From positions 20,370,001-20,434,000 of the forward strand of contig NC_072797.1 in NCBI RefSeq assembly GCF_028583425.1: a DNA stretch of 64,000 nucleotides, written 5' to 3'. Both the position numbers and the translations under genes were made by a program. The notes beneath the pieces were generated by a model that did no database searches, was not told where the DNA came from, and saw only the letters and a list, made by a program, of their open reading frames with translations. Each line of letters opens with the position of its first letter. Position 1 is the stretch's first letter. The stretch comes from Eublepharis macularius (lineage: Eukaryota > Chordata > Lepidosauria > Squamata > Eublepharidae). Positions 30,446 through 41,814 of this stretch are shown here, in pieces.

Positions 30446-30562
30446 GGCGGGTAGTGGTCTTGGTCTGCAGTAGAACAGCAAGATTTGAGTCCTGCAGCAC
30501 CTTAGAAACCAACAAGATTTTAAGAGTATAAACTTTCAAGAGGCAGAGTTCCCTTCTTCAGA
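30446..30562 (-). repeat. Hammerhead-like repeat, subfamily B, one arm
   Basis: GGCGGGTAGTGGTCTTGG, CAGCACCTTAGAAACCAACA, AGTATAAACTTTCAAGAGG and CCCTTCTTCAGACAC mark the fixed-end arm in minus orientation. Confidence 0.6.
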
Positions 30563-30734
30563 CACAAATCTGTGATTTGAGTTGTATCCAGTTTGATCTT
30601 TAAAATCCCAAATTTGGAGGCAATACTGTGAAATTATTAATGGAGATAATCCGCAGGATAGTAAATATTGCAGTACTTCAAGATGGGAGTGCAGAAAAAC
30701 TCATGCTGTAGCAAAAGGTGCAAATTCAACTTCC

Positions 30735-31320
30735 TGAGAATATTTTTTTTAAAAAAATTATTAGTGCAAAACAAAAAAAATTAAACAGCAAACAGGAAAA
30801 AAAAGAAAATTGTTGGCTACAAAAACACTATTAGCAAGTCTATATGTAGGTTTCCAAATATCTAAAAATAAGTCCATCCGCAATTGCCTTCTATATGCGA
30901 TACGTTCAAATGTTGATAAATTTATAAGATTTTTAATCCAGTGAGTTACAGGAAGTGGCCTTTTGCCTTTCTAGTTTTGAAGGATAAGTCTTTTAGCAAC
31001 TGTTGACCATCAGTAAGATTCCAAGAGACAGGCAAGTAGCTTAACAGTACATTAACCTCCTCAAAAATAAATGAGCTTTCAAACACAGAAGTAATATGAC
31101 TAATAACTTCCTCCCAAAAGGGCTAAATGACTAAACATGTCCAAAACACATGCTTAAGAGATATATTTTGTGAATTACTCAAACAGTTAGACACTGTGCT
31201 TAAACCTTTAGTAAAAAGTCTCTGTGGTGTCCAATATACCCTAAACATAATTTTTAGCTTCCTGAGAATATTTGCTTTTTTTTTTTTTAAGAAAAGCAAG
31301 TTTCTAGTCCCTGATGGTTG
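30735..31320 (-). mobile_element. L1 LINE fragment, ORF2 C-terminal region and 3' end
   Basis: Minus-strand translation gives a segment with FRVYWTPQRLF, SLKHVFWTCLVI and, in an adjacent frame, PFWEEV, as in the C-terminal part of squamate L1 ORF2 (W-TP-RL and FW-C positions). It is followed by an A/T-rich tail. Interrupted by stops and truncated. Confidence 0.6.
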
Positions 31321-31324
31321 CAAA

Positions 31325-32240
31325 GAAATGCTTGGTTATGGCTGCTGAAATCTCAAAAATCAGGAGCTGCCCTGCTAAATAATGGGTCTGCCTTGAGGGG
31401 TTGGGCACCCTGCTTACCACCCCTCTACCCACCAAAATGCTTCTGCTCCTCAATTAGTTATGAAAGAAGAAATTATAATGAGTCTTATATACTTTTATAC
31501 AGCAGGTTAAACCTCTGTCAATGAAAAATTCCGAAGAACATAAACGAACCCTAACAATTAAAACAGTAAGATTACAAGCTGAAGGACTGCGAAGAATGGA
31601 GTACAGTGGTACAATATTTACTATGTCAGACTGTGGCTTGCTAAAAGTTGCAACTCAGCCCGCCTCTTGCAATAAGACAAAAGTCCTTTGATTTCAAAAG
31701 GCTTTACTGGAGATAGTCAACCATTAGAGTGCACATTCCAAGATTACACGGACCTTAGCTGAACTAGGAAATTGTTACGAATGCCAAGCAAAGGATGAGG
31801 TACAGAATAAGCAGTTCCCCGCAGGCCCCATCCTCCCCCTCAGTTCTCAAAACAAACGGCCCGAGGGTGAGAAAATGAAAGTTTCTCAAGGGTGTCAGGA
31901 AGGCAGATGTATGTAGACACAACAATCCTCCTCTCTCTGTAAGGCTTCCAGCCGTAGTCTTCCCACCTGCAAAAAGCACACTTACTACACTGACAAAGTT
32001 AAAATGGAGTCTCTTTGGCTTAAACACAATCAGAACCTGACAGGTAGGGGGCAGGGAAGAGAGAAAAGAATTTGGATATTCCAACCATACAGGCATGTAA
32101 ACCTTCCCTTACAGGGTTCTAACTCAAACCTTGAGCAGGTCAGTTTCTAAATCTACCTCTGATCCTCCCAACCATCAATGCCTCTTTAAGCATTCTCAGT
32201 CTTCATCAGGCCTCACTAGGTTTTGTTTTCTTTTGGCCAA
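31325..32240. other. Intergenic, nothing recognised
   Basis: No recognised gene or repeat. The open frame on the minus strand at 31764-32096 has no features of a conserved protein. Confidence 0.35.
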
Positions 32241-32246
32241 GTCTTT

Positions 32247-32284
<38 letters not shown>

Positions 32285-32286
32285 GC
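32247..32286. repeat. (GTT)n microsatellite
   Basis: About 13 uninterrupted TTG/GTT units just upstream of a SINE. Confidence 0.95.
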
Positions 32287-32374
32287 ATACTTGAGGAATT
32301 TCCCAAGAAATCACTCTAGAAATCCCTGTGATATCTGTAGTTTGCCCCATTTTGCTGCCGTCAGAATAGGCATA

Positions 32375-32632
32375 AGCCAGTTTGGTGTAGTGGTTAAGAG
32401 CACGGGACTCTAATCTGGAGAGCCAGGTTTGATTCCCCACTCCTCCACTTGAAGCCAGCTGGGTGACCTTGGGCTAGTCACAGCTCTCTGGAGCGCTCTC
32501 AGCCCCACCCACCTCACAGGGCGTTTTGTTGTGGGGATAATAATGGCATACTTTGTAAACCGCTCTGAGTGGGCATTAAGTTGTCCTGAAGGGTGGTATA
32601 TAAATCGAATGTTATTATTATTATTATTATTA
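32375..32632 (+). repeat. tRNA-derived SINE, full length
   Basis: Head AGCCAGTTTGGTGTAGTGG with box A, and box B GGTTTGATTCCCCACTCC. Body CTGGGTGACCTTGGGCTAG and CCCACCTCACAGGGCG; tail GGTGGTATATAAATCGAATG plus (ATT)n. A very common squamate SINE pattern. Other copies are at 34833, 48752 (minus) and 63434. Confidence 0.85.
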
Positions 32633-33004
32633 AATGTAGTGATAAGAATGGAAGCATTTACATTGTTTTGCGATTTGCTGTTCCAGTGCATTACTGCGCA
32701 AGATCAGTTTCCCGTGATTCTCTTTTCTAACAGCCTTTCTTCTTGTATTCATGCACAAATTGATCTTGCTAGCAAACTCTGGCATACTATAAATCAGTGT
32801 GTCAAGGGACTATTGGGTTTCTTCCAATAATGACAATTGTCATTTTAGAACCCATTAAAAAGCTACTTGTTTCTAAAACCACAATTCTTGGTAGTCAAAA
32901 CAACGTAAACAGAGGTTCATAAGGGATGGCTTTCAAGCATTGTTCCTTTAGGGACCCTTTGATTTGGCTTTCTGAGTATATTCAGTGTGTCTTTTCCTTA
33001 TCTT

Positions 33005-33660
33005 TTAAAAAGAAATTATTTTATTAAAACAGAAGATAGCATTAGACTGTAGAAAAATATCAAGAAAAAACTATATAACAGAAAGTAACATTAGATAGTA
33101 AACATATTGTAAACAAAATATGTAACAGAGTATTAAAACTACATAATAATATAACAAAAAGTAACATTAAAGAATAGACATAATATCAAAACCAGAATGT
33201 TTAGCAAATTATTAAAACTACATAATATTTCTCCTCTCCAGCACCACACTTATTTATATTAAAAGAAATTATACTCACCATTTTTTATTCCGAATACTAA
33301 GAAAAAACTTATATTTCAGCAGCATAGTCAAAAAGACTTTCCATTTTTCCTGAAATTCTCAAATTGGCATATTATGCATATAAGAAGTTAGTTCACCCAT
33401 TGTCACATAAACATAGAATTTATTCATCCATTCAGCCACATCTGTACAAAGTTCCGCCTTCCAATTTGTTGCATATACTACTCTTGCCGCCGTCACCATA
33501 TATTTAAAGAGTTCACTGTGTTCTTTTGCAATATTACTTGGTAAAATATTTAATAACATATTTTTTGGGTCTAGCACAAAGCAGAGCTTTAATATCTTTT
33601 GCATCTTTTTCTTTATCCACTGCACCAGTCCACCCTGTTCTCAACTGCTGACCTAAGTCC
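33005..33660 (-). mobile_element. L1 LINE fragment, ORF2 C-terminus and 3' UTR
   Basis: The minus strand encodes a segment with KYMVTAARVVYATNWK and TDVAEWMNKFY, the helix-rich extreme C-terminus of L1 ORF2 (the TAAR..A..WK motif). An A/T-rich 3' UTR follows at 33005-33300. Reverse transcriptase and endonuclease are absent. Confidence 0.75.
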
Positions 33661-33756
33661 TGGCACACTTCTACCACAGGTTGTAGAAATCTGGTGTTAG
33701 CTTCACCTCTCTTTACAGTATTCAGAGAATATAATCCAACAAAAAAGCTGAATTTA

Positions 33757-33885
33757 TAAAATTGCTTTATACCTAGCTAAACCATTGTTCTATATAGCTC
33801 TAGACTGGCTACTTTGACTCTCCAGGGTTTCTCCAGGGTCTCAGAAAGAGAAAGAATGTTCCTACCATCTTTGACCTGAAATCCC
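33757..33885 (-). repeat. tRNA-derived SINE, diverged fragment
   Basis: GCTTTATACCTAGCTAAACC, CTCTAGACTGGCTACTTTG and CCAGGGTCTCAGAAAGAG match the 3' half of the SINE family at 14511 and 61972. Confidence 0.5.
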
Positions 33886-33917
33886 TTGCTTGGGGAACAA
33901 ACTCAGAATCTTTGCAA

Positions 33918-34056
33918 ATTCCGCACACGGATAATGCACTTTCAATGCACTTTAGCAATCGTTTGGAAGTGGATGTTTTTGTTTCACACATGAAAAATTC
34001 AGCTCCAAATGATCTCTAAAGAGGATTGGAAGTGCATTATCCAACGTGTGCAGAAT
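33918..34056. mobile_element. MITE with ATTCCGCACACG-type inverted ends
   Basis: Left end ATTCCGCACACGGATAATGC; right end GCATTATCCAACGTGTGCAG + AAT, an inverted pair. About 139 bp, non-coding. Confidence 0.6.
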
Positions 34057-34067
34057 CAGCCTGTCTA

Positions 34068-34160
34068 CTGAGTCCCCTTCCAAGATGAAGGGAACTTTCG
34101 AAAGCTCATACCTTGGAAATCTAGTTGGTCTTTAAGGTGCAATTGGATCTGAATCTTACC
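34068..34160 (+). repeat. Hammerhead-like repeat, subfamily B, one arm
   Basis: ACTTTCGAAAGCTCATACC, CTTGGAAATCTAGTTGGTC and TTTAAGGTGCAATTGGATC, matching the arm at 37985-38050. Confidence 0.55.
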
Positions 34161-34169
34161 CTTGATTTG

Positions 34170-34830
34170 CAGGGTTGTCGCCCCCTTTTTTTGTTGCCAT
34201 TGCGCGAATCTTCTTCTTCAACTGCAAACCTACACTATTACCCACCAGAAACTATCTTCTAGGATATGGTGGTGGTCCTTGAATCAGGACTCTACTTGGG
34301 CACTTGTGCAAAAGTTTATGAATGACCACCATACATGTGGTTGCCAAACTGGAAAAAAGAAATGTCACAGATTGGTTCCATCTTCCTGACTCTTCTTAAG
34401 TGATAAAACAGGTGTCAAGGAAGGACAGACAATAACATAACATCAAAGCAGAAGAAAGTGTCTTCTGAAACTATCTAGACAATCTTTTCCATATTACAAA
34501 GTCTTTTTAAAAACGGGCATAAGCTTTCTCTTGTGTTAAAAGCAACTGAGAGGCGTGTGTCTGTTTTACATTTGTCATTTCAGTAAAAGAAACCAAGGCC
34601 ACATAGAACAGATAAGATAATGTATACATCTGACTCACCCCCTTACACTGTTTTGTAGGTTAATATTGTCAGTCACATTTACTAGATTTTGTGCTGAAAG
34701 AGTTTGTCATCATCTCTCCATATGTGTGTTAACTTCCAGTGTTCCGTGACGTCCTACAGTTTTCTAATACTAACCAAACGGTACTTTATTTCCTTTTTGC
34801 ATTTCCAGTAGTGAAAGGTGATACCCTGGC
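34170..34830. other. Intergenic, nothing recognised
   Basis: No gene, RNA or complete repeat recognised. Confidence 0.35.
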
Positions 34831-34832
34831 TT

Positions 34833-34965
34833 TGAGAGCCAGTGTGGTTAGAATGTCAGATTAGGGTCTGGGCATCCCAGGTTCAAACCCCTACTCTTGA
34901 GAACTCGCAGGGTGGTCTTGGATCTGTCACTGTCTCTACTGTATACAGTTGTTTTTGTTTTGAGG
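34833..34965 (+). repeat. tRNA-derived SINE, 5' part
   Basis: GAGAGCCAGTGTGGTTAGAA head and box B GGTTCAAACCCCTACTC, followed by a diverged body. Directly precedes a 5S-derived SINE. Confidence 0.6.
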
Positions 34966-35083
34966 ATAAATATGGAGGAAAGGGTGCTCACCTGGATAGA
35001 CCAAGCAAGTCCAATCTCAGAAGCTAAGCAGGGGTGGCATTGGTTAGTAATTTGATTGAAGACCTCCAACAAAGAGGGATACT

Positions 35084-35815
35084 ATATGAGACACGCGGGC
35101 ACATGTCGGGTCCTGCAAGGTTCCCTAGGTAGTGTAGTCTTACAAGCAGGGCTTTTTTTCCAGCAGGAACACGGTGGAAAGGAGTTCCGGAACCTCTTGA
35201 AAATGGTCATATGGCTGGTGGCCCCACCCCCTGATCTCCAGACAGAGGGGAGTTTAGATTGTCCTCCGCGCTGCTGAGCGGCGTGGAGGGCAATCTAAAC
35301 TCCCCTCTGTCTGGAGATCAGGGGGCGGGGCCACCAGCCATGTGACCATTTTCTCCGAGGGCAACCCACTGAGTTCCATCACCTCTTTTCCCAGAAAAAA
35401 AACCCTGCTTACAAGAATAGCTGCTCAATTCAATTCTCCACTGGGGGAAGAACGATTAGAGGGGTTTCTCTCTTTTAAAATTGCCTTGGTTTGAGTTTTC
35501 CTCCAGGAGCTTGGGGGTGAGGGTGGGAGTGGGGGAATGGGACATAACAGGAGGCAGGAAATCCAGGGTGGCTTTTTGTAAGAGAGAGAGAATCCGAGAT
35601 GTGATTCTCCACTGAGGAGAAGAGTAGTGGGAGGGGATTCTCTCTCTCTTCCAGAGGAAAACCCAAGCCAAGGCTTTTTGAAAGAGTGTGAGAGAGAATC
35701 CCTCCAATTGCTCTTGCATTAAGCAGCTGTTCTTTGTAAGACTACACTACCCAGGGAACCATGCAGAAACCGACATGTGAAGAAAACGTGTCTGGCGTCT
35801 CATGTAGTTTGGCTC
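35084..35815. mobile_element. MITE of the GAGCCAAGCTAC family, nested in a 5S SINE
   Basis: The right end, read on the reverse strand, is GAGCCAAACTACATGAGACG. The left end is the diverged GAGGGATACTATATGAGAC. Sub-terminal ACATGTCGG and GGTTCCCTAGGTAGTGTAG are repeated inverted at the other end. 3-bp direct repeat AAA on both sides. Same family as 18391-18757. It carries a hAT element inside. Confidence 0.75.
35147..35407. mobile_element. Snap-back hAT MITE, innermost insertion
   Basis: CAGGGCTTTTTTTCCAGC at the left; AGAAAAAAAACCCTG at the right. Perfect 8-bp duplication CTTACAAG at 35139-35146 and 35408-35415. The central arms (TAAACTCCCCTCTGTCTGG and its inverse) form a long near-perfect hairpin around CGCGCTGCTGAGCGGCG. 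Confidence 0.88.
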
Positions 35816-35999
35816 AAAGATTAGGGTTCCAGAACCAGGCAATGGCAAACAACCTCTGTTATTCTCTTGCCTTGAAAACCCCAGCAGGGGTCACCATAAG
35901 TCAGCTATGACTTGACAGCACCATTGGGAAGGAGGAAAGTGGAGCGTAAATATCTAAATACATTTTCCTGAGTGTTCATCATCTGCTTGTTACAGACTA

Positions 36000-36545
36000 C
36001 ATCACCTGCAGCTTCTTTCTGATCTGCTCACAAGATAATTATGTGGGGGCATTCCAGTTCACCTGGGGTGCTGCTCCAGGTTAGAAGTGGGGTATATGTT
36101 TTTCTTATGTCATGTTACTTCCAATGCACTGGCATGTTGTTTTCAAAGTAAACCAAAATGTGGCACCCCAATCTGCTGTCTGAAGTGATATCTTCAGAAT
36201 ACTTCATTAATCTGGTCTTACATCTCCACCCTGTGCCCTTGGCTATAAAGCTATACTTTTTCCTCTAACCTATGAGCATCCTATCCATAAGTCATAGCTG
36301 AACACATGAAGCTGCTTTTTACTAGTCTTGTTCACAGCTTATAATAAACACGCACAATCTGTGAATGGTGTACACTTGGTTTTTCTTTATACGTGCATCG
36401 ATATCTCGTGTTATGTTCAACACAGGTACTGCTGAAAGTTTGATTTAAACCCTGCAGGTACTGGTCCCCAGTTTCATTTGTAAAGTGAACACATGTTGGG
36501 TCTTTCTTGCACAGATGTACACACATGCATGCAGGATGTTCACTG
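36000..36545. other. Intergenic, nothing recognised
   Basis: No gene or complete repeat recognised. Confidence 0.35.
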
Positions 36546-36549
36546 TAAC

Positions 36550-36738
36550 TACTGAATCAGGCCATTGATATATCAAGATCAGTATTGCCTACTCTGATGG
36601 GCAGCAGCAAACCTGGGTGTTGAGCAAAGATCTTTCCTATCACCTTCTACCAGCTCCTTTGAATGGAGATGCCGGGGACTGAATGTGAAACCTTCTGCCT
36701 GTAATGCAGATGCTCTGCCCACTGAGCCACAGTTCCTC
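36550..36738 (-). repeat. tRNA-derived SINE, minus strand
   Basis: Minus-strand head GTGGCTCAGTGGGCAGAGC. The box B region is weakened (CACATTCAGTCCCCGGCA). The tail reads CTGATTCAGTAGTTACAG. Same family as 14511 and 61972. Confidence 0.75.
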
Positions 36739-37165
36739 TGCACCAGTGGACAAGCTCCAATTTCATGTCTGTATAATCCTTTAATGACCTGACGATTTGT
36801 GAACTTGGGGGATAAGTGATTATCAGCTACTGTACAAATGTAAAAGTGGCATGCATGGTAGGTATAAATAAAAGTGAAGCATCATTGCTACTCTGCAGCC
36901 ACCAATCTGTTTGAAAACTGCTCGGGATGGTGGTGAGTAGATCCAAGATTTGTCTCATGCAGGACTGCAGCTGTTGAAAACAGTATTTTCACCTGCCAAA
37001 CCTGTTTGCCCCAAAGTTTGTGGCATCTCCAGTTATTTCTGTATTTTCTAGTATAGGATCCAAGAAGCAAGTCTCATTTTATTCAATGAGGGTTACTCTT
37101 AGAGAGCATTCTCAGGATTGCAACCATAAATTCAGATCTTCTTTTGGAAAGTTGGTGTTCAAGAC

Positions 37166-37555
37166 TAGAGGTAGGCACGAAGCGCGAAAACAGCAGGGCT
37201 GTTTAAATGGCCACTTGGATTGGCGGGGAAATGGCCATTTAAACTGCGGGTGGAGCTTGGCTAGCCAGCCAGGAACTCCTGGCCGGACAACCAAGCCCCA
37301 CTGTTTAAATTATAAACTGCTTGTCAGGGATCTCCCCAACAAGCAGCTGACCCGCGGGTTTAATTGCCCCTTTCCCTGCCGCTTTGTAGCGGCACGGAAA
37401 TGGACACTGCTGTTGAAAACGAATCAAACGAACCAGTAGACCAGTTTGTGGCAGTTTGTGGAAACAAGCTTCCATGAACCACTGGTTCGTGAACCACGAA
37501 CCGGGCCAGTTCGTGGGGGTTTTTTGGTTCGTATTGCGGTTCGTGCCCATCTCTA
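37166..37555. mobile_element. hAT-type MITE with perfect 8-bp duplication
   Basis: TAGAGGTAGGCACGAAGCG at the left; GGTTCGTGCCCATCTCTA at the right. Target duplication TTCAAGAC at 37158-37165 and 37556-37563. The subterminal region is rich in GTTCGTG/CACGAAC motifs typical of transposase sites. Confidence 0.88.
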
Positions 37556-37884
37556 TTCAAGACACATTTCAGCTGAGTAAAGATTTACAAGGGTTTTTTT
37601 TAAAAAATGGAAGTATGGTCAGAAATTCTGTTCTAGCTCATTTTTTTTTTAAAAAAATACAGTTTAAAATGTACATTTTTAAAAAAAACATTACAACACA
37701 CTATGCAGAAGCACAGTGCTGGGACAGTATTAGAAGGTTTTAAAAATGCACACTAGGAACCATTAAGTTTGTCAGAATGGACAGCTTTGGGCTTTAAGTG
37801 TTTTCATTAAAAGGGGTGGGCTAATAGAGTTTTTCGGTTTGGGGCTTCAAATGAAATGCCCAGCAACAAGTCAACAGTTCCGTC

Positions 37885-38065
37885 AACACAGAAGGAGAGC
37901 AAGACTCGAGTCCAGGAGCACCTTAAAGGGCAATGAGATTTTCCAGATTCTAAGCTTTCAAGAATCAAGCTCTCTTCGTTTTGACTCTTGGAAGCTCATA
38001 CCTTGGAAATCTAGTTGGTCTCTAAGGTGCTTTGGACCCACATCTTGCTCTTCAGCATCCTACCT
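37885..38065. repeat. Hammerhead-like repeat, subfamily B, both arms
   Basis: The left arm GAGTCCAGGAGCACCTTAAA to GCTTTCAAGAATCAAGC is followed without spacer by the inverted arm GACTCTTGGAAGCTCATACC to CTCTAAGGTGCTTTGGACC. It ends CAGCATCCTACCTGAAAC. Confidence 0.65.
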
Positions 38066-38069
38066 GAAA

Positions 38070-39940
38070 CTATAACAGTGTTTGATTTACAGCTGTGTTC
38101 GGTCATTCAAATTTCTTGTGAAGCATCCAAAGTGAATATAGGACCCCTCTCTTGTAGGATTACCATTTGCACTTTGTGCCTTTGACTTGGAATGAAGTCC
38201 ATGCATCTTAAAAGTGTGTCCTTACCCAGCTGTATGAAAAACTCAGTTGATTTTTGTATGCACCATTACATGCAAAGTCTATTGTGTGCTTGGACAGCCA
38301 CCCAAGTTTGATTGAGCAGGATCTCCTGGAGGCAATAAAAACTGAGAAACTCAAGCACGGCTGGATTTATAAAGCACTGAACAGTCACCCTCTAGCTAGT
38401 TTTTCGATCATATGTCTTGCTACTAAGTGGCCTTTTTGTTTTTGTTTTTTTTATGACGACTCCTTGTCAGTAATCAGACCTGCAATATTCATAGCTGTTT
38501 TGCTCACGGCTTCCTTTAGGTAGGGGAAACCAAAGAGAGGGAAGACAAAACAACTTCAGCTCCTATTGAGTGGGAGACACAATAGTTCACAGGGAGACAA
38601 GCTACAAAGGGGAAAGGGTCTCTGTATCTTTATTTAGTATGCACAGGTGCATGCAGATATCTCTGCAAACAGGAGTCAGTACAGGTTTTGCTGTGGCTTT
38701 AATCCTTTGTTCTTGTACCTCTGCTCTTTAGTCGGATCAGGAAAAGAGAGAATCGGAACACTAGTCCGCTGCTCTAAGACATTGTAGCTGCTGAACGTCT
38801 CCCGTCATGCAGGTTACCTGAGCTGGCCCAAAGGCACCTGTGACTGGGAGGAAGATCTGATCCTCAGTATTCTTACAGCCTGATCCCACCACGTGTTACA
38901 CTTGCCTCAAACCCCACCGAAACTCAATGGGCTTTGGGGAGTCCAGCCCCATACAGGTTTAGAAACCAGGTCTTGCTCTGCATGATCAGACCTTGTCGTC
39001 ACTAAAGATAGAAAGGGCTTCCGTTTGGCAGACAAAAAGAACAAGATACTTAATACCTCCTTGATGGAAAACCACTCTTCACAATAAGTGCTAATTTGTA
39101 ATCTTGCTCCTGGCATCACACCTTAATTGTCCTGAAGGACTTTGCAAATTGATAGTGAAATCCTAAGCAGCGTTACACCAGTCTAAGCCTGTTAGAATCA
39201 ATGGACTTAGACTGGAGTAACTCTGTTTAGGATTTCGCTGACAGTCCTTCATCTCCCCTTTCCTGTGCTCGCACACTTCATTGCTTTCAAATTTCCATCT
39301 CCGTCCCCACCCCCCCAGCCCCTGTGGTTCCTTCTGCTTTTTACCCAATGTAGTTCTCGACTCATTTGTGTATTCAGAATTGCAAATGCTGCACCTGTGA
39401 ATTCCTAGTGTGTTTCTCTGGCCCGTCCATCAAGGCCTTTCCATTCAGAGTCACCCACTAAGAAAGGAGAGGCAATTGGCAATCCAGGGTCCAAATGACT
39501 TGAATGGAGGTACGCTAGATAAGATTGCATCAGCGTCATCCTCCGGGTATCATGAATGAATAATAGATGACATGGGTAAGCTCTGTTAATGTACTGCATA
39601 TTTATTGGACATTTTTTTCATTGTATTGTCTAATGAGTAAGTGATATGTAAACGTTATAGTGGACCATAAACACGCCCCTGAGGAAGTCCGTGGGACAAA
39701 ATCTGCATTCTAGATAGCCAGCCCCAGTTTGGGTGTCATTTTCGGATCTCCATCTGTCCGTTGAGTCAACTGTGGATTACTAAAGAAAACTACAAAAAGA
39801 GATATTATGAAAGATTATTTCCAAGGACCTTTTTGGCACTTACCTTTTGGTCCCGGAGTCATTACCCTAGTTCAGTCTGAATGTACTAAGGGGGATTATT
39901 GGAATCATTGATTATGTCAATTGTATGAACTGTATGTATC
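38070..39940. other. Intergenic, nothing recognised
   Basis: No gene, RNA or complete repeat recognised. A short inverted pair near 39157-39240 (GTGAAATCCTAAGCAG and its inverse) resembles a small hairpin repeat. Confidence 0.35.
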
Positions 39941-39946
39941 TATGAG

Positions 39947-39947
<1 letters not shown>

Positions 39948-39984
<37 letters not shown>

Positions 39985-40014
39985 GACTGACTGACTGACT
40001 GACTGACTGACTGA
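39948..40014. repeat. Compound microsatellite (TGTC)n(TGAC)n
   Basis: About 9 TGTC/CTGT units pass directly into about 8 CTGA units. It is followed by ATACCCCGCCCTCCCCAC, the inverse of a LINE/SINE 3' tail, so the array probably grew from that tail. Confidence 0.95.
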
Positions 40015-40169
40015 TTGATACCCCGCCCTCCCCACAAATGGGCTCAGGGCAGCTAACAACATTCACAAAACACAGCAAATCAATGCTGTGCCAAAGTGCC
40101 AAAGAGTAAATTCTGTCAATACCAATGATACTGTTCCAACTTGTTTAAATTGCTCATTCCGTTGGAGGG

Positions 40170-40362
40170 AAGGCAACATGGTATAGCCCAATCTCATCAG
40201 ATCTTGGAAGCTGAGCGGGGTCATTACTTGGAAGGACGACCGTCAATGAAGACTTTGCAGAGGAAGGCAATGGCAAACCACCTCTGATTCTCACTTGTGA
40301 AGAAAGCCTCTTGTGGGGTCACCATAAGTTAGTTGTGCCTTGATTGCACATAAGTATGTATA
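40170..40362 (+). repeat. 5S-rRNA-derived SINE
   Basis: GGAAGCTGAGCGGGGTCAT, GCAGAGGAAGGCAATGGCAA and TGGGGTCACCATAAGTTAG match the 5S-SINE at 14818 and 59098. Confidence 0.8.
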
Positions 40363-40465
40363 TCCCATTAAAAAACACAGAACACAATAGAACTTAAAAC
40401 AAACAAAACTAAGCAATTTATAAGTCATTATGAAATCATAGCAAGCCGAAACATCGTATGAAAGA

Positions 40466-40672
40466 AAGTTTCAAGTGGGTAGGTGTGTTGGTTGATAGTA
40501 GAAGAGGGTGGGTCCAATAGCACCTTAAAGACCAACTAGATTTCCCGGGTAGATTTCAAAAGTCAAAGTTGTCTTGGTCTGAAGATCTGTCAATGAGAGC
40601 TTTGACTCTCAAAAGCTGATACCCTTGAAATCAAGTTGCTCTTGAAGGTGCTAATGGACCCAAATCACATGG
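40466..40672. repeat. Hammerhead-like repeat, subfamily B, both arms
   Basis: Left arm AGTGGGTAGGTGTGTTGG, CCAATAGCACCTTAAAGACC. Right inverted arm GACTCTCAAAAGCTGATACC, TTGAAGGTGCTAATGGACC. A short spacer contains GTCTGAAGATCTGTC. Confidence 0.65.
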
Positions 40673-40732
40673 AAGATTATTCTTAATAAAAATTTCAAAA
40701 GCTGATTTTTTCTGCCCAACTCCCATTATGAC

Positions 40733-41439
40733 TAGACATGGGCATGAACAGAAAAAAAACCCGAACATGGTGTTCGTTGTTCGTTGCCATCCACAACCAA
40801 CCAACAACGAACACTGACGAACATGATCCTGTCATGAACATGTTCATTGTTCGTTCATGGGGGCCAGCAGGCTCTCCTCCAGCCATCAAGATCTCTACTG
40901 CACCACTCCCAGAAACCCTACCTGAGCAGGCAGCAGGAAATGTACCAATAATAAATAATAGCTTGGCCCCAGAGCCTGGCAGCAGCCCTGGAACCTGAAG
41001 GGGTAGATCCCTATCCCGCCACACACAAAGAAAATTTAAGCTCCAATGCACTCACCCTTTCTCTCGAACAGCAGCTGTCTCTCCCTCAAAGCCAGAGCTG
41101 GGAGCCCCCCTCCCCCCTGGTCTTTTCCTCTTGTAACAAATTTGGAGCTCCAGTCCACACTTGGAAGGAAGACCTGCCTATCAAGCTAAATTGGGCTTAG
41201 ATTGGGGTTTCCAGGGCAACAGCAGGAGTTCAGACAGAGTTCAGACAATTCCTGCCTGAGTTGCGACAGGAATTGATTGCAGGTGCCAGATTGTCTGGCT
41301 TGATGAACAGCAACAAACGAGGCTTGTAACGACCACCTGTTTGTTTAGAATGGGGCCTCACGAACAGCTTGTTTGCGAACAGCTGATTGGGCAGTTCGTG
41401 GCTTTTTTTAGTTCGTATTGCTGTTCGTGCCCATCTCTA
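40733..41439. mobile_element. hAT-type MITE
   Basis: TAGACATGGGCATGAACAG at the left; GCTGTTCGTGCCCATCTCTA at the right. Target duplication ATTATGAC (40725-40732) and ATCATGAC (41440-41447), one mismatch. The ends match 3857 and 37166; the interior is unrelated. Confidence 0.85.
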
Positions 41440-41814
41440 ATCATGACAACTTTCAGTTAGAGGTCTTCTGGCAATAACAGCAGTGATAGGAAATGGGGGG
41501 GGGGGAGTCCTTCCTCTGCTAGTGACAGTTGGTGGTCTTCAATGTCTTATTGAGATTAATCCCACCATTTGAATCAAGTGACAGTTTAACTGTTCCTACC
41601 TGTTCAAGACACCACTTTATCCCCTTCCTGAGGATATCCAAAGGCAAGCAAAACATCTGGCAGGTCCTAACAGTGGTGGAGAATGTGGTCAAAGGTGTCA
41701 CCATTCACAGTGCTTCAAAGAGTATGCACATAAATACCTAGTATTCATTGCCCATGAAGTCTGATCTTTTTTAAAAAAAATCTTTTCTCAGATCAAATAC
41801 ATGTGCAAAATTAG

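Larger units (their letters stand above)
35000..35940 (+). repeat. 5S-rRNA-derived SINE split by nested transposons
   Basis: Head at about 35000-35083 (AGAAGCTAAGCAGGGGTGG, TTTGATTGAAGACCTCC). Tail at 35816-35940 (CAGGCAATGGCAAACAACC, CATAAGTCAGCTATGACTTG). The two halves join naturally across the element at 35084-35815, which is flanked by AAA on both sides. Confidence 0.75.

Noticed and set aside
32247-32286. CRISPR-like direct repeats
   Set aside because: Simple GTT microsatellite in a eukaryotic genome, with no spacers.
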